Shown in pieces: positions 1-12,366 of a DNA stretch of 64,000 nt. Below the pieces are notes generated by a model. The model ran no database searches, had not been told where the DNA came from, and saw only the letters and a program-made list of their open reading frames with translations. Position numbers and translations under genes: made by a program. Where the stretch lies: positions 65,415,725-65,479,724 of the forward strand of contig OZ038383.1 in NCBI GenBank assembly GCA_964036045.1. The letters are read 5' to 3'. Numbering within the stretch: the stretch's first letter is position 1; the number at the start of each line of letters is the position of its first letter. The stretch comes from Eutreptiella sp. 'Long Island Sound 2002'. Its lineage: Eukaryota; Euglenozoa; Euglenophyceae; Eutreptiales; Eutreptiaceae.

Positions 1-5
1 AAAAG

Positions 6-944
6 CTACACTGGGCAGAGGTCTGTGTACAATTTGACACTTCCACAACGTGTTACTTCAGTCTGCTTCTTGTTGCATTCCACAGTGTTGTCCAGGACCG
101 TTTGGTTCACATCTCTTTGGATCAGCATGCATTTTGTTGACTTTGCGCCCGCCTGTGTGTTTGGGGCGATTGCATTCCTAAGGATGGTTGCCTGTTCCAT
201 CACTTTGCTGCTCTATGCTTCAACAGTTGTTTTCACCGCGCTTTTGTCATCAGGGGGCACGTGCCGGCAATCATGAATCAACCGGTTAGCATGCTCGTAA
301 CTGGAGGTTAAGAAGCTTGCGAGCAGTGCTGAGTATGATTCATGTTGCCCACCACAAAACCACATTTATGTCTCCAATGCCACATGTTGTTTGCTCCAGT
401 GGCGCCTCGGATCTTTAACCATTTGTCGCATCTTCCAATCAATAAGTGTCTTCACAAAGCAAAGGATCTTGGGGATGGTACGCTCGCAAGCAGGGACATA
501 CCCGCCGCAAAAGTCTCCAATGTCTTCTCGTGAGGTGTGAAAAGAGAGCTGAAGTGGATTTCGCAAACTTCATCACGCAAACCCGCAGCACAGGCACTTA
601 ACACGACCGTGATGTAGATGATTAAGGTGGCTGTAGATGAGGCTGCGGCGTGGTCCAGGACTGGATGCAGAAGCAGACCATGGTGAACAGATTCCGGTTT
701 CTGCTTGTTCTTCGGGCTTTGCCAGCTGTGCCTGCTCATCTTTGTTCAGCCAGCATCGTCCATACTGCAGCTTCTGCTGCATATTGTTTGTACTGTTGGT
801 CACTCGGATAATAGCATTCTTCATTATGCTCAACAGAAGCTCTGAACGCACCCAGGGATTTGCCTTTTGGCTACTTGTCTGAGGGCTTTTAGAACTCGAC
901 AGTGGCTCCGAACAGTTTTCTTTTGACAGCAGGAGGAACACCAC
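6..944 (-). pseudogene. Decayed coding-like sequence, unknown protein
   Basis: I do not recognise this protein. Read on the minus strand, one frame from about 566 to 6 stays protein-like but is broken by at least two stops, near 364 and near 215. It is rich in Lys, Asn, Thr and Gln and could be helical. Upstream, 573-944 encodes a further 123-residue stretch in another frame, and 452-739 is open in a third frame, so frameshifts are likely. I see no start codon context or clear splice sites. It may be exons of a dead gene or the end of a mobile element running off the left edge. Its coding status is an inference from amino-acid composition alone. Confidence 0.25.
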
Positions 945-3900
945 TTCAGAAACATCCTGCTATTTGGATAGAAACACCAGTGTTTCTCTGTTTATCCAGG
1001 ATCTGAACATAATCTGACAGCGGCATGGTGGTGCAGGGTAGGCCTGTAATGAAGAAATGAAACACAAAAAACAAAGATTAAATAATCATGGAAAGATGTT
1101 TTTTGTGAAATAAATTGGTGCAGCAGCATATTGAAAGGTGCAGAGAAACATTTGCGCTGAGTTGGCAGCGAGTCACATCTGGTGCACGTGCTGCAGCTCA
1201 GGTGCACGTCCTGCACTTCCGGTGCATGCGCTGCATCTGTGGATAGAAAAACATTTTTTCTCCAATTGGAGCAAGAAAATTTGGGCAATTCTAAATACAA
1301 TGGAACAGAGATACGGATCTTCATTTTGTGTGATACTTTCCCCGCAGGAACTGGCAGTTACAAACAGCTAAACTGTGTACAGCAATCAGCAATGGTAAAA
1401 TCAAAAGGACAATCCAGAGTTTCATTCATTTTCAGAAAAATGAGCACAATTCCTACGATGACAAGAGTTTGATTTTCGTTTGAACGAAAATGAAACTCAA
1501 ATGTTTTTTGTTTCATGAATATCGAAACATTCGACGGTCATGCACCACTCTACGTTGCCCGCACCGTACGGTGCCTTTTTCTATTGTTCCCTATTACTAA
1601 ATAAGGCATGGCGTGCATATCTTTTGCATTTCACTTGCGCACCTCTGCCTAAACTGACATAATCGATTCATTTCTCGTGAGACGAAATGCGTTGCAACCG
1701 CATGACTGTTCTCTGCATTGCTATGTTATCTGTTTGTGTGAGTTGCAAGTCAGTTCAGAGATGTGACTCAATTATTGGAAAGAAATTGAGTTTTGATTGT
1801 GGTACGGACACCATGGTGAATCTCAAGCTCAAATTGATTTCAATGATTGCAGGATGAAGTGAAGATGGCTGTACGCTTTGGTTTGCCTTTCCTTCCCTTT
1901 GTGATATCGAGATATGGTCATGATGGGTCACCACACTCCATGGTGGGACCCATGTTATGGCATGAAAGGTTCATTTTTGTTCTGTTCATGATGTCCGTTT
2001 GTCGAGTTCGTGTGTTGCGTCATTGTCTATTTTTATCTCCTTTTTGGCGTAATACCGACGAGTCTCTACTTTTATTATCATCTTGATTCAAGCTCGTGTG
2101 AGCCAATGGCAAATTTTGCTGTGAATTTTGGTGTGCAGATTTTGAGCACTTTGTTTTCATGTGCTCAAGGTTTGCCACTGTATAACTAAGATATGAAGGC
2201 GACAGAAAATACATAAGAGCTCGTTTTGTTCCTACTTGGTGAGTACGAGCAATATGTCCAAGTTTTTGTTGCGTCTTGACGCTTTCACCCTCTTTCAGTT
2301 CGAAATGTTAAAGTTTTTGACCTCATTTTGGCACATTCATTTTATGCGAAAAATCACTCATTTTTGGCCTTTCATGGGCCTACCTCTCGAGCTTGCATCT
2401 CCAAGCTCTTGGTTAGTTCCATTCTAATTACTAGTTGTGCGTGTTGTGACATGTGTGTCTACTTATGCCAATCCACTTTTTTTTGCAGTGAATCATTGTA
2501 CACATGCCCGCAGATGAATTTCAATGATCGCGTCTTGAATTTCATATTTTCTATGTGTTCACTTGCGATAACCATGGGGATCTACTACTATTGAGCCTTT
2601 TGTCGGAATGAGGAACATTCGTGGTCTTACCGATCTCTAGTATTCATATACCATCACCTGAGGGCGTGATTCATTTTTGTCTTTGCGTTACCACCATACG
2701 TTTCTGTGCCACTTTAGCCAATTTCTGCTGCTAGTAAATTTGGGCATGTTAAGATTGCGAAAATTTACTCACTTTTCTGTTGACTGTTTGAGCCTATATC
2801 CTCGAGTACATGTTGCAGAAGGGGCAAATGATGGATTCCAATGAGAAGGCATGCCTTCCACTCTACACGCATGCTTTTACTTGGTCGGAAATCTTCTTGG
2901 GCTTAGCACCCCATTGCAATCTCTGAAACGTTTGGCAGAGTCCAATCTTTGTGTGTTCACTTTATCCACTTGGTTCTTTTGGGTCTTTGAGCGAAGTCTC
3001 CTTGTTTTTATAACCAAGAGCTTCCCAATGTTTGTACATTTGGTACCCAAACCTGTGTTGGTATGTCCTATCAACTACCCAAGCCATCGGAACCCGGTTT
3101 GCCAAGCGTATAGGATAGTGGTATTACTTCGTCCCAGGGATGTACATTACGGACCCTGAAAACCACCCTGTCATGTAGCCGCTTGGCGGGTAAACAGTAA
3201 AGAACCTATGTGGAGTCCAACCTTAGAATCATTCTCTATGTTTTGATGGTGCTCTACACTTTGTATTGGGCATTTGCTGGGAGGTTACTGGTACATAGGT
3301 TCACTTGTTTGATCTTTCTGTGGAATTCAGTTGAAAGGTGGGTATTGAAGTTTGTTGCCCTTGTCCAACCTGAGGGGGGGGGGATGCTAGCCCTTCTAGG
3401 ACATTCTGCTCTTCTGCAGAACTTTTGTGCATGCCATTGCATGGACTTTGGGCTAACCTTATGTCCGAGTGTTTGGCATTCTTTTCTCCTGAAGCGGTAC
3501 CCAGCACCCCATGGCCCATATGGTGAATGGCTGACGTACCCCGTAACTCATGGTTATTCCCCGTCGTTCCTGTGGCAAAATGATTTCTCCAGAGCTTTTG
3601 GAACCAGCATGAAACCAATGCCGTCCCTAACCTTCCCAATCGATTAAAGCGATGTGGAATTTTGATAATCCCGATTTGATGGTCTAATCATGCGGGGAAT
3701 CATTGAAATCAATTTTTTTGACCCGATTTGTCGCCGGTGTGAAAATGCCGCAGGTCGCCGCCTGCGCGCGGTTCGGCGCCGACTTTCCATGGCGAGTTTG
3801 GTTTTGACTTTTTCTCATGTACCTTTGAGGGTAAAAAGGCAATTGAGGGCTGGATCTGTAGGATATTTCACGTACTTTTATCTGGTGTACCCACTTGGGT

Positions 3901-4189
3901 AAGCGGCTTATAAGGGTGTTTTGGAGCACTTAAGAGTGCGAAAGAGCCAAGTTTTTATCGTGCGCAAACGCCAACTTTGTGTGCTTTTGAGCATGCTTAA
4001 GTCAATGCTCATAGGACCAAAAGCCTGATGTGATTTTCAATTTTGGAGCTAACTCAACGATCGCTCAAAGCAATTGAATGCGTACCAAGACATGGTCCTT
4101 TGAAAATACAACTTTTCCTCTACATTTTAACAAAAATGGCGGTGGCGCCAAGGATGGAGGGATGGTCTACAGAGTCTACAGTGGCACCA
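945..4189. other. Gene-poor stretch, no supported gene
   Basis: About 3.2 kb of AT-leaning sequence. The open frames are short (about 60-145 codons), overlap on both strands and show no recognisable motif. Near 1178-1232 three imperfect copies of GGTGCAYG lie close together. The rest looks like unique or old repeat sequence. Confidence 0.5.
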
Positions 4190-4320
4190 TGATAGTAACC
4201 GTATACCGGTAAACGAGTATACAGGTATACAGGGTCTACAGAGAGTCTACAGGGTCTACAGTTCGGTATACAGGTCTACAGGTTTACAGAGGGGCTACAG
4301 ACAGTATACAGGCTCAATTG
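4190..4320. repeat. TACAG-rich irregular tandem repeat, cluster 1
   Basis: The block consists mostly of variants of TATACAGG and GTCTACAG in the same orientation, for example GTATACAGGTATACAGGG followed by GTCTACAGAGAGTCTACAGG. Unit length is irregular, so it is not a clean microsatellite. A second cluster with the same core words lies at 6419-6672. Confidence 0.7.
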
Positions 4321-5238
4321 TGGCGGGGCATTGCTCAGTAGTCTATGGTTCTGAAGATGTGTCCACTTGCCAGTATTGTGAGGCATGTCCAACATTCAAC
4401 AACGCTTTTGGAGTCTCCCGAATCATCATGCATGGATGCAGTCAAGGTGCAATACATGGCTCCATGTGCTAAGGCCGGATGAAATTAGACTTCTCTTTTG
4501 CGTTAATCTTTGTTTCTACATTAGGGTTGGTTGGTCGTTCTAACCTGACCAGAGTTGGTACAATACAGTACCTGGGATGTATTGTACCGTTCCGATACAA
4601 TACATGTATTGTAATCTATGATATCCGCCCCAAACTCATGGGTCTAATTAAGTATCCTTTTTAAGATAGTCAAAAGATTTCAACGAAGCAAAACCATGAC
4701 TTGTCTTTGCTAGTAAAATCCCGTTCCTCGAAAACAGACCATATCCATGGGTCAATCAGGCATGACTCTTCTTTGCCAGAACAATCCCATTCCTCCTAAA
4801 CAGACCATATCCATGGATCAGGCTCGTTTTCCCAGAGCTGCAAAGCAATTTTAGAACACTCTCCTGCAAAAGGTTTGACAAGCCAGCAAAAGGTCTCCCA
4901 ACCTAGGGGAAAACTCTGCATCGGTTTTCAAAACCTGCAGTGTGGCTTGCCTGTGCCTGTGCTTGTCAATGATTGGTGTGCTTATGTTGAGTGCTAGTGC
5001 ATATGTACTGAGTGAGGTGCAAAGCTGGTGACTGAAGGGGCACCTCAAAACTCAAAAACAAGTTTTCCCAATAAAAGAATATACACAAACAACAAAACCC
5101 TTTAGGGACAGGGTCCACCCTGGCCAGCTTTGCACATTAAAAACAGTTACATACTTGTGCTTTCTGCAGAAAAAGTAAGTATCAATATCACGGGACGCTG
5201 AGAAACTCAGAGCCCAGTAGGGCTGCAACGGACAAAAC
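4321..5238. other. No gene seen between repeat blocks
   Basis: Short open frames only. The phrase CAGACCATATCCATGG occurs twice (near 4734 and 4802), which marks a small local duplication. Nothing else is supported. Confidence 0.5.
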
Positions 5239-5716
5239 ACTCAAATGACACTCCCAGCGCACCGCCTCGACACACAAATGACACTGACAGCACGCCAAGA
5301 CACCCAAATGACATCCACAGCACGCGCGAAGACTCAAATGACAATCACAGCATGCACCGACACTCAAATGACACTGACAGCACGCGCGGACACTCAAATG
5401 ACATCCACGGCACGCGCAAGGACTCAAATGACACTCACAGCACTGGCGAGCACTCAAATGACACTCACAGCACGCGCCATCACTCAAATGACACTGACAG
5501 CACGTGTCAGGACTCATTGACACTCATAGCACGCGCAAATACTCAAATGACACTCACAGCACGCGTCGACACTCAAATGACACGGACAGCACGCGCAAAC
5601 ACTCACATGACACTCACAGCACACGCCGACACTCAAATGACACTGACAGCACACGCCGACACTCGAGGGAGACCCACAGCACGCGCCAACACTCCGATGA
5701 CACTGACAGCACCTTC
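5239..5716. repeat. 30-bp minisatellite, about 16 copies
   Basis: The unit is close to ACTCAAATGACACTSACAGCACGCGCNNAC and repeats about 16 times. One copy near 5516 has lost a base. Because 30 is a multiple of 3 and the unit lacks stops in several frames, long repetitive open frames appear on both strands. They encode periodic Thr/Asp/Ser-rich or Cys/His-rich strings and are best treated as shadows of the repeat. Variation is concentrated in the GCGCNN part of the unit. Confidence 0.9.
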
Positions 5717-5930
5717 TTCCTCTTGTGCTCCTTCTTCGTCTTCTTCGTCTTCACTCTTCAGTCTTCTTCCCTTCTGCAGCTTCTCCATCTTCTTCTGTCT
5801 TCTTCTTAACGTCCCTTTGATCTCCTTCGCTTCTTCTGCTCCTTCTTCTGTTCCTTCACTTTTTTTCTCTCTTCATCTTCTTCCCTCCTGTTCTTCATCT
5901 CCTCCTCCTTCACTTGCTTCTTGTTTCGCC
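5717..5930. repeat. Pyrimidine-rich CTT/TCC tract
   Basis: The plus strand is almost entirely C and T, with TTCTTC and CTTCTTCTTCC words, and directly follows the 30-bp minisatellite. It is a long polypurine/polypyrimidine tract that could adopt unusual DNA structure. Nothing coding is supported. Confidence 0.75.
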
Positions 5931-6418
5931 CTGCACACGCACAAAAGACAGCAAAAATATGACCACTAATCTCAACCAAACGAAAATCAAATCAAATTCA
6001 TTGCAAAAAGGAGACAGTCACATTAAACGTGTTTAAGTTCCTGTTCCGTGTTGATATTCCCATTCTGCCATCCGCAGTGGCGGTTGCAGTGGGGTGGAAA
6101 CTGTTATTGGACAAACATGTCAACCATGTCAACCAATGTTTTTGAATCAGCGAAATGCAGTCAAGACGCCATCGATGGTCACGTCTGCTAATGCTCGCTC
6201 GTGGGTAAACAGGGGTACAAACCACCCCTGTGTGAAAAGAGATTGGTCCCTCTATGAGAATCTATGTAAGAGGTTTTATGTTCCAATCAACACGTATTCC
6301 ATGTCATACATGTGTGATACACCTATCATTCCTGGCATCTATACATCAATAAACACATATGTGCAATCATCGATGCTCGCATTGCATATTATGTTTCAGA
6401 GTCGGATTCGTGGTGCAC

Positions 6419-6672
6419 AGGTCTACAGGCCTACAGCCAAATGTCTACAGACGCGGTCTACAGATCCGTATACCTACGGTATACAGCTAGTATACGGAGG
6501 TATACAGGTATACAGGTCTACAGGTCTACAGGTGTACAGTCCCAGTATACCATGAGTATACAGTCAGTAAGCCATATACAGTATACAGTCTACAGTGTAT
6601 ACAGAGTATACAGGTCGTATACAGTTACTATCATGGTACCAGGTATACAGTGGTATACAGGTCTACAGCAAT
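6419..6672. repeat. TACAG-rich irregular tandem repeat, cluster 2
   Basis: About 250 bp built from GTCTACAG, GTATACAG and GGTATACAGG words in the same orientation as cluster 1 at 4190-4320. It contains many small palindromes based on GTATAC. The two clusters flank the 30-bp minisatellite and may be remnants of one repeat family. Confidence 0.7.
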
Positions 6673-7950
6673 CCCTCTGGCCAAGGATCTTTCGGAAGCC
6701 AATGGCGAGCTTGGCCTCGAACCAAGGCAATATGGAACATACAGACCAAGAAGGACATTGTGCATGGCCGTTTGATGTTTACAAGCTTGTCTTTTTTGTT
6801 ATATAATACTGCCTTGTGAGCACGCGTGCCATTTCCTCTTTTTGCACACGTGCCCATATGCATGCATGATTGACTTGGGACCAAAGGGACGACTTTACGC
6901 ATACTAAGCATGTTTGTAAACAATTACCGTGGGCCCTTTAATTTCGCCACATACCATACCATATGGGCTCAGGTGCCCCGTGGGTATATATGTCCCAATA
7001 TTGGCATTTGCCCCCTTTTTGCCAGCCTTTCTGTGCTCTAAGGGTTAAGGTGTTAAAAATGCTTTTCTTGTGCTTTGAACCTGAACCCTTGTTGATAATG
7101 GGACTTAAGGCTTTGATTGCTTCCACGCAAAAGCCCAAAGATCACTTCTTTTGACGGCTAACCCTCTTTTGGACCACAATGGTCCCCAATTCATCCTCAC
7201 TCCTCATCTCAGCCTTGGGGTTGTGTGCGCCAGGTCCCCAAGGTTAACGGCGATTTGGAAAGGGTACAAGAACCCGCCTCCAATAGGCTATGTCCACATG
7301 TATCCTCGCCTTGGGACGGGAGATGCATGGGTGACCCAATACGGGGTATGTTGCTGCTTGCCATTTTTGGTGTACCATTTTTACGCTAAGGGGAAAAATG
7401 GTCAGAGGCACTGTCGAGGTCTGGCATGCGGCATATATTGGGAATTAAATTGCATTTGTCTACAGCGTTTTTGGGTGCATTATTGCTCGCCATGGTCGTG
7501 GGTATATGGCATCCTGACTGTTGGCCGTTTCGGCCAAATTTCGCTGTTTTTGCCATTTTGTGCCCATTTCGGAAAGGCATATTTCCATGGGGCAAGAAAC
7601 CTAGCCAGGAAAGAGGGCAACTTTGGTAGCATGTGACCAGAGGTCGGTCGCCCTAGGTTATCGTATTTGCTCCTCTGTCGTAGCCAGAGTTCTGCAACTT
7701 ACAGTGCGCGCCACGTTGCCCACCTTTGCATTTCTTGCTGCTTTCTGCCCTGCCGCGTGACCATCAGTCGCGGAACAGCAGCAGGCCAAACTGACAGCAA
7801 GGCCAATCCCGATGCACGGGATCAAGAGGGATGTCAATGCGCGTCAATTGACGCTTGGCGCGACGAGATCATCACGAAGGGCTACCCTGGTCGGTCGCCC
7901 ATAACGGCCGATTTTGCTAAATTCCGGGTCCTGACGCCACAAGGCGACCC
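6673..7950. other. No gene; possible 5' LTR region of element C
   Basis: No convincing coding sequence. If the primer-binding-site-like motif at 7953 is real, an LTR should end at about 7951, where the sequence reads GACCCA. I could not find the LTR start or a second copy, so this is only a possibility. Confidence 0.25.
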
Positions 7951-7952
7951 AT

Positions 7953-7974
7953 TGGCGCCAGGATGCCGGGGAGT
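7953..7974 (+). other. Candidate primer-binding site of element C
   Basis: The sequence TGGCGCCAGGATGCCGGGGA starts with TGG and resembles primer-binding sites of TGGCGCC type, for example the tRNA-Asp site TGGCGCCGTTGCCGGGG of some plant gypsy elements, with changes in the middle. It lies two bases after a CA dinucleotide, as expected at an LTR end, and about 0.6 kb upstream of a gag-like region. Confidence 0.35.
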
Positions 7975-8554
7975 CTGAGGGAACCAAGTTGCATAGGCCC
8001 AGTAGAGAGATTGTACTTCAAGGGCAAGGGGTTGCGTGTCTCGCCCGTGCCCTCGTACGGCCCGACCGATTGGTCAGTTATAGCCTCTTTTGAGTCACAG
8101 TCAGGTTGAGTTGAAATAGTCCATTCTCAGCGGCTAACTTCTAGGGGGGATTGGCGTGGCCCTATCCCTGGCTCAGAGGGGATTTGGGATGTGCCATCTG
8201 AGGAGCATGGAAAGCCACTGCGCTAGGCCCTGAAGCCCATTGGCTCCCAGAAACTCGCCCGTGGCTGATCGCGATGCTCCTCCCTTGGCAGGGTTCTAGG
8301 GTCAACTCCGATCAGGTCTGTGGGTTGTGTTTGAACCCCAGTACCTGCGTCTGACCGAGGAGGTGGGACCTGGGGTTGGGATATGGTTTTGAACTAAGTG
8401 TCTATTGCCCTGAGGCGCCCTCACCCCAGTCTGTGGCGTAGTCCTGCTGTGTACATAGCGTGATGTGTATTTGGACATACTTTTGCTTTGTTTCAGTGTG
8501 GCAAGGATCCTAGAACGCTTTGTTCTATGAGGATGCCCCTGTGAGCGCAGTGCT
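7975..8554. other. Leader-like region before element C gag
   Basis: No coding seen. Near 8562-8575 the sequence TGTCTGCTTGCTTGCAG followed by GTCCGCC resembles a 3' splice acceptor, so the gag of this element may have a 5' intron. Confidence 0.3.
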
Positions 8555-11500
8555 TTGCCTGTCTGCTTGCTTGCAGGTCCGCCGCAGCCTGACCTGCGGA
8601 CCGACCCCCCACAGGAACGCGTCAAAAGCGTTCTACTGGCGCTGAGGTACCCAGTCCTAGCTTATCGCTCAGGGCCTCTGAGGACACCAGCGAGTACTCT
8701 GACCCCGAGAACGTCAAGACCATTGGGCAGTGATGAGGGAGACCCTGACATCCACAAGTCCCTGAAGCACCTGCATCAAGAATTCAAGGACTCTCACATC
8801 AACGAGTCCCTGCATCTTCTGCATCAACAGCCACCACGTCACCCACAGCCACAACCAAGCCCCAGTACCAGCTGCAAGAGTGTGTGCTGGGTGCACAGCC
8901 TGGCCATCAACCGTGGCTTCATGAGAGGGATCGAGGAGGGCTGGGAGTTTCGCCACTCCCGGCCTGAGGATGGTGTGCGTGCCCCTCAGTACGTAGAGAT
9001 CTGTGAGGATGTGTCCCATCATCGCGAGATTGAAGCGGAACTCCAAGCCCTGGGTTATGGGTACCAGTAGCAGCGGAAATGGTGGCGTGTCTGCCTTCAG
9101 CTCCGACCTCCACGAGGAGGACAGGCCGACTGGAGAGCCGAGTGCGCCCCGACGGGCCAACGGCGGCCACCATCCCAGGGGGCGCCACCTTGGGCTACTT
9201 CACGGTTGTCGCCGGAAGATCCAAGGCCGTGGCCCGTCCGCTGCCTCTGAGGCGATCAGGCCCGAGCTGCGATGTGGAGTCGGCCAACAGGGGAGTGCCC
9301 TGCACCACCAGCAGCAGTCCAGCCCCTCCACGAGCCGAAGCCGCCCGCACTGGCGAGTGCGTCTGCGGCGTGCCCTGCACCCTGTGGGTGTCCCGAGACC
9401 AGGCTGCGCAGCGGAATGCTGCTGTGGATGGAACCGTCCTCATCGCCCAGGAGGAGGCAGCCCAGTGGGAGCATGGCATGGCGATCCACACCTTGGCCGT
9501 GGTGGTCATCTGAGCCGCGGTCACGGCTGCAGCCGCGCGGGAAGGGGCGGCTGCCCGTGGGTGACGTGAGGAGGAGCCTGCTCGCGAAGCCTGTGAAGTG
9601 CAAGAGGCCGTAGCAGGGAAAGAGGCTGAGGCAAGGGCATTGGAGGCAGCCCCAGCGAAGAAAGGGCACGGAAGGAGGCGGAGGGAAAGGCCCACCAAGA
9701 GGCGCCCGCCAAGGCTGAAGCTGACGCCGCGAAGAGGGAGGCCGTGGGGGCCAGGCAATGGAAGGTTGCCAAGAAGATTTCCATGACCAAAGCGGAGATG
9801 AGGGCCTTGGAGGCGGAGAAGGTCCGGCTACAAAAGGTCCATGAGGAGGAGACTGCCCGCACCCGCGAGGAAGCCGAAAGACGAGCCCCTGAGGTCACCG
9901 CTGCGGCTTTGGAGGAGGCCGAGAAGAAGATCAAGCCCAAGACGCCCCCGGAAGGGTCCTGCGCGGACAACCTTCAAAGGCTCTTCCAAGGGGACTCCAC
10001 CTCCAGGATGAAGCTCGACCTGGACTCAGAGGATTTGCGGACCAGAGAAGGCAGCAGCTGCGCCCCCCGTCATTGCCCCAAGGGCAAGGGGAGGACCCCC
10101 CAAAGTCACAGAGGCCTGCCGAGGGGCACCCCAAGGACTCCGACCCCTTCGTCACCTGCAGTGATGAGGATGAACAAGACCGCCGGCATTGCCGAGAGAC
10201 CACGAGCTGCGGGCTCGGAGTGGCCGGAGCAGGCGGCAGAGAAGGCGGCGGCACCCTTCTGCGTACGGATGGAGAGGGCCCCCCACCTCCCTACCGCAGC
10301 AGGGAAAGAACAACGTGCCGACCCCTGCCGAGGCCTTGATTTGAATGGGGAGACATGGACTCTGACAACAACATGGGATCCGGCCCCGATGCCAGCTGAT
10401 CCGGCATCGGGCATGGACCCCGGGGGGGAGGAGCTCCAGATGGCAGACTGTTTTGAGGACCCCCAGGCGGAGGACCTCATGGAGCACTGCTAGGAGGAGG
10501 CCAACACGGAGGACCACCAGGCAGAGGACCACCTTGTCGACCCCCAGGCGGAGACCCCCCGGCCGGACCGCCAGGAGCGGATAACCCTGAGAGCACCTGG
10601 AGGAGGATCGTGTACCTGAAGGGGAAGATCCGCAACCTGGAGCGTGAGGTGCACATCAACAAGACCGAGACCAACAGCAACCAACAGTGCCAAAGCCCAG
10701 AAGGAGCTGCACGCCCCCATGAGGGAAGCCAAGGGGCTGAGCAGCGTGGTCATCGAGCTGCAGAACATGCTGGAAAGGCTGGAGAGCCTGGGGAGCGCCG
10801 GAAGCGACCAGCTGCCTCTGGATTTGGGCTCGTGGGACAATGGCTGGGGACCCGGACCTGGTACAGGAAGACCAGGCGCCCCCGGCAGAGCCAGTCAGAG
10901 TGACCACATGCGCTTCGGGCTTGGCAGCGGTGAAGAGCGTGATGAGTGGCTGAGTGCGGACTACCGCCGAAGCTGTTAGCCTCTCCGCACCCCTGTGCAT
11001 CTCAAGGGCCCGAGATGGGCCCCGGAGCCAGCCCCACCAGCGTAGGGCCGGTATGGAGCGCTGAGGGATGATGTCCCCGAGGAGGACATGGAATGGGACA
11101 TCGACAGAGCTGATGAAGACCCCATGGAGGACTTTGGCATCACCCCACCGCGGGGGCAGCGACGAGAGGCCGCCAGCCGGAGCTGCTGGCACCGTGAGGA
11201 GGAAGACTGCATGGACACCGTACGACTCGGGGTCCTGGGAGGAGCGTACATGGTGGAGCCACGGCGCAGTCACGTGGACATCGAGAAAGAGATGGCGGTG
11301 GCGGCCCTGGGAACCCACGACGGACGTGAATGGGAGCCTCAGACGTCCTCGCGACCGCCGTTCATGGTCTTCAAGGCCACGATTGCCGCCATGTGGGAAG
11401 ATCTGAAGAACATCCTGCTTCCTACGTAAAATAGGATACTCCTCGACGTCGACTGCCTGTTAGAGCAGCTGAATGAGGGGGGATGACCGTCAATGAAGAC

Positions 11501-12366
11501 ATGGTTCCTGCCCAGGCGGAGGAATATGTCTTCAAATGGTTCCAGTGGCGCCCGCCAGAAGTGCTCAAAGAGCTGTACTTTGTGTTGGCCACCGAGGGGA
11601 AGATCAGGACCGTCAAGGACGCCAAGAAGTGGCTCAGCGAGGAGGAGCAGGTGGACGCCCTGCAAGAGGCCGCCAAAAGGTGGAGAGCAATCAAGCTGCA
11701 GCATAATGGCAAGGACATCCGCCTGCGCGCATGGCGGTACTTCTGGGGACAGTGCGTCCTGTTCCGCCAGAATGTGGAGGACTGGAACGAGGGTGATGAG
11801 CAGTCCTGCCTGCTCAATCTCCTTCCTGACCCCTTGGTGAGGCGGGTCACGAAGAACGAAGCAACAAGGGCCAAGCGCAACCACATCGTCAAGATGATGC
11901 TCAATATGGAGCACCACAAGAAGGTAGTAAACTGGACAAAACCCAACGTGGCCCGGTTGTACAGGAGGCGGTCCCTGCAGAACGCCTTGGACATCACCAT
12001 CTCAGGAGATCGCGAGAAGGCAGCGATCTGGCGCCTGTCCATTCCGGCCCGGATGAGCTGCGAGGACGTGCTGGAGTGGGTCGGAGAGGAAGTATTCCCG
12101 GAGTACAAGAACCTCCACCACAACCACGGGCTGCAAGGATGCAAACGCAGCGTCCACTATGTGCGCGAAAGAGTCTGACGGGGAAGCTGTCATCGACCCT
12201 GCAGGATTCCAAGTCGCTGAGTGTCTCCACAATGATGACAACGAGTACTAACCAGCAGAGACCGCCGTCGTTGCCTTTGTGGGCAATAGCCTGCACAGAG
12301 GAGGCAACCAAGGAGGCTGGAAGTCCCTTCAGCAGGGTTGGAAGAAGAGGGAAAAGAGAAATTTAA
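8555..12366 (+). pseudogene. gag: Decayed gag of LTR retrotransposon (element C)
   Basis: A GC-rich region keeps a coding character on the plus strand but changes frame several times: 8555-9070, 9744-10493, 10644-10979, 11088-11429, 11483-12178 and 12076-12366. The piece at 9744-10493 starts with an Ala/Glu/Arg/Lys-rich coiled coil. The piece at 10644-10979 has a second short coiled coil. The last pieces hold a capsid-like domain. No protease, reverse transcriptase or integrase follows, so the element is truncated or the pol part was lost. The Arg-rich tail at 12300-12366 would suit a nucleocapsid, but no Cys/His knuckle is seen. Assignment to gag rests on similarity of the capsid part to the gag of element A. 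Confidence 0.55.
11483..12178 (+). pseudogene. gag: Capsid-like domain fragment of element C gag
   Basis: This 231-codon piece aligns by eye with the capsid part of element A gag. Both share a WRYF/WNRYL-type start, the phrase VEDWNE, a Leu-rich LLxxLP segment, an RRVxxEExxRAKR-like basic stretch, a GD motif and ARMS near the end. Its role would be assembly of virus-like particles in the cytoplasm. The frame starts at an internal Met and is open only because neighbouring parts are frameshifted. It ends with TGA, while the adjacent frame (12076-12366) continues the protein-like sequence, so a frameshift near 12170 is likely. Confidence 0.55.

Noticed and set aside
5239-5716. CRISPR-like array of 30-bp units
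   Set aside because: The units are contiguous without spacers and the genome is eukaryotic, so this is a minisatellite.
5188-5969. Long repetitive open frames on both strands
   Set aside because: They exist because the 30-bp unit is a multiple of three and lacks stops. No start context or domain is present.
8305-8345. tRNA-like B box near GTTTGAACCCC
   Set aside because: No matching A box or cloverleaf can be formed around it.
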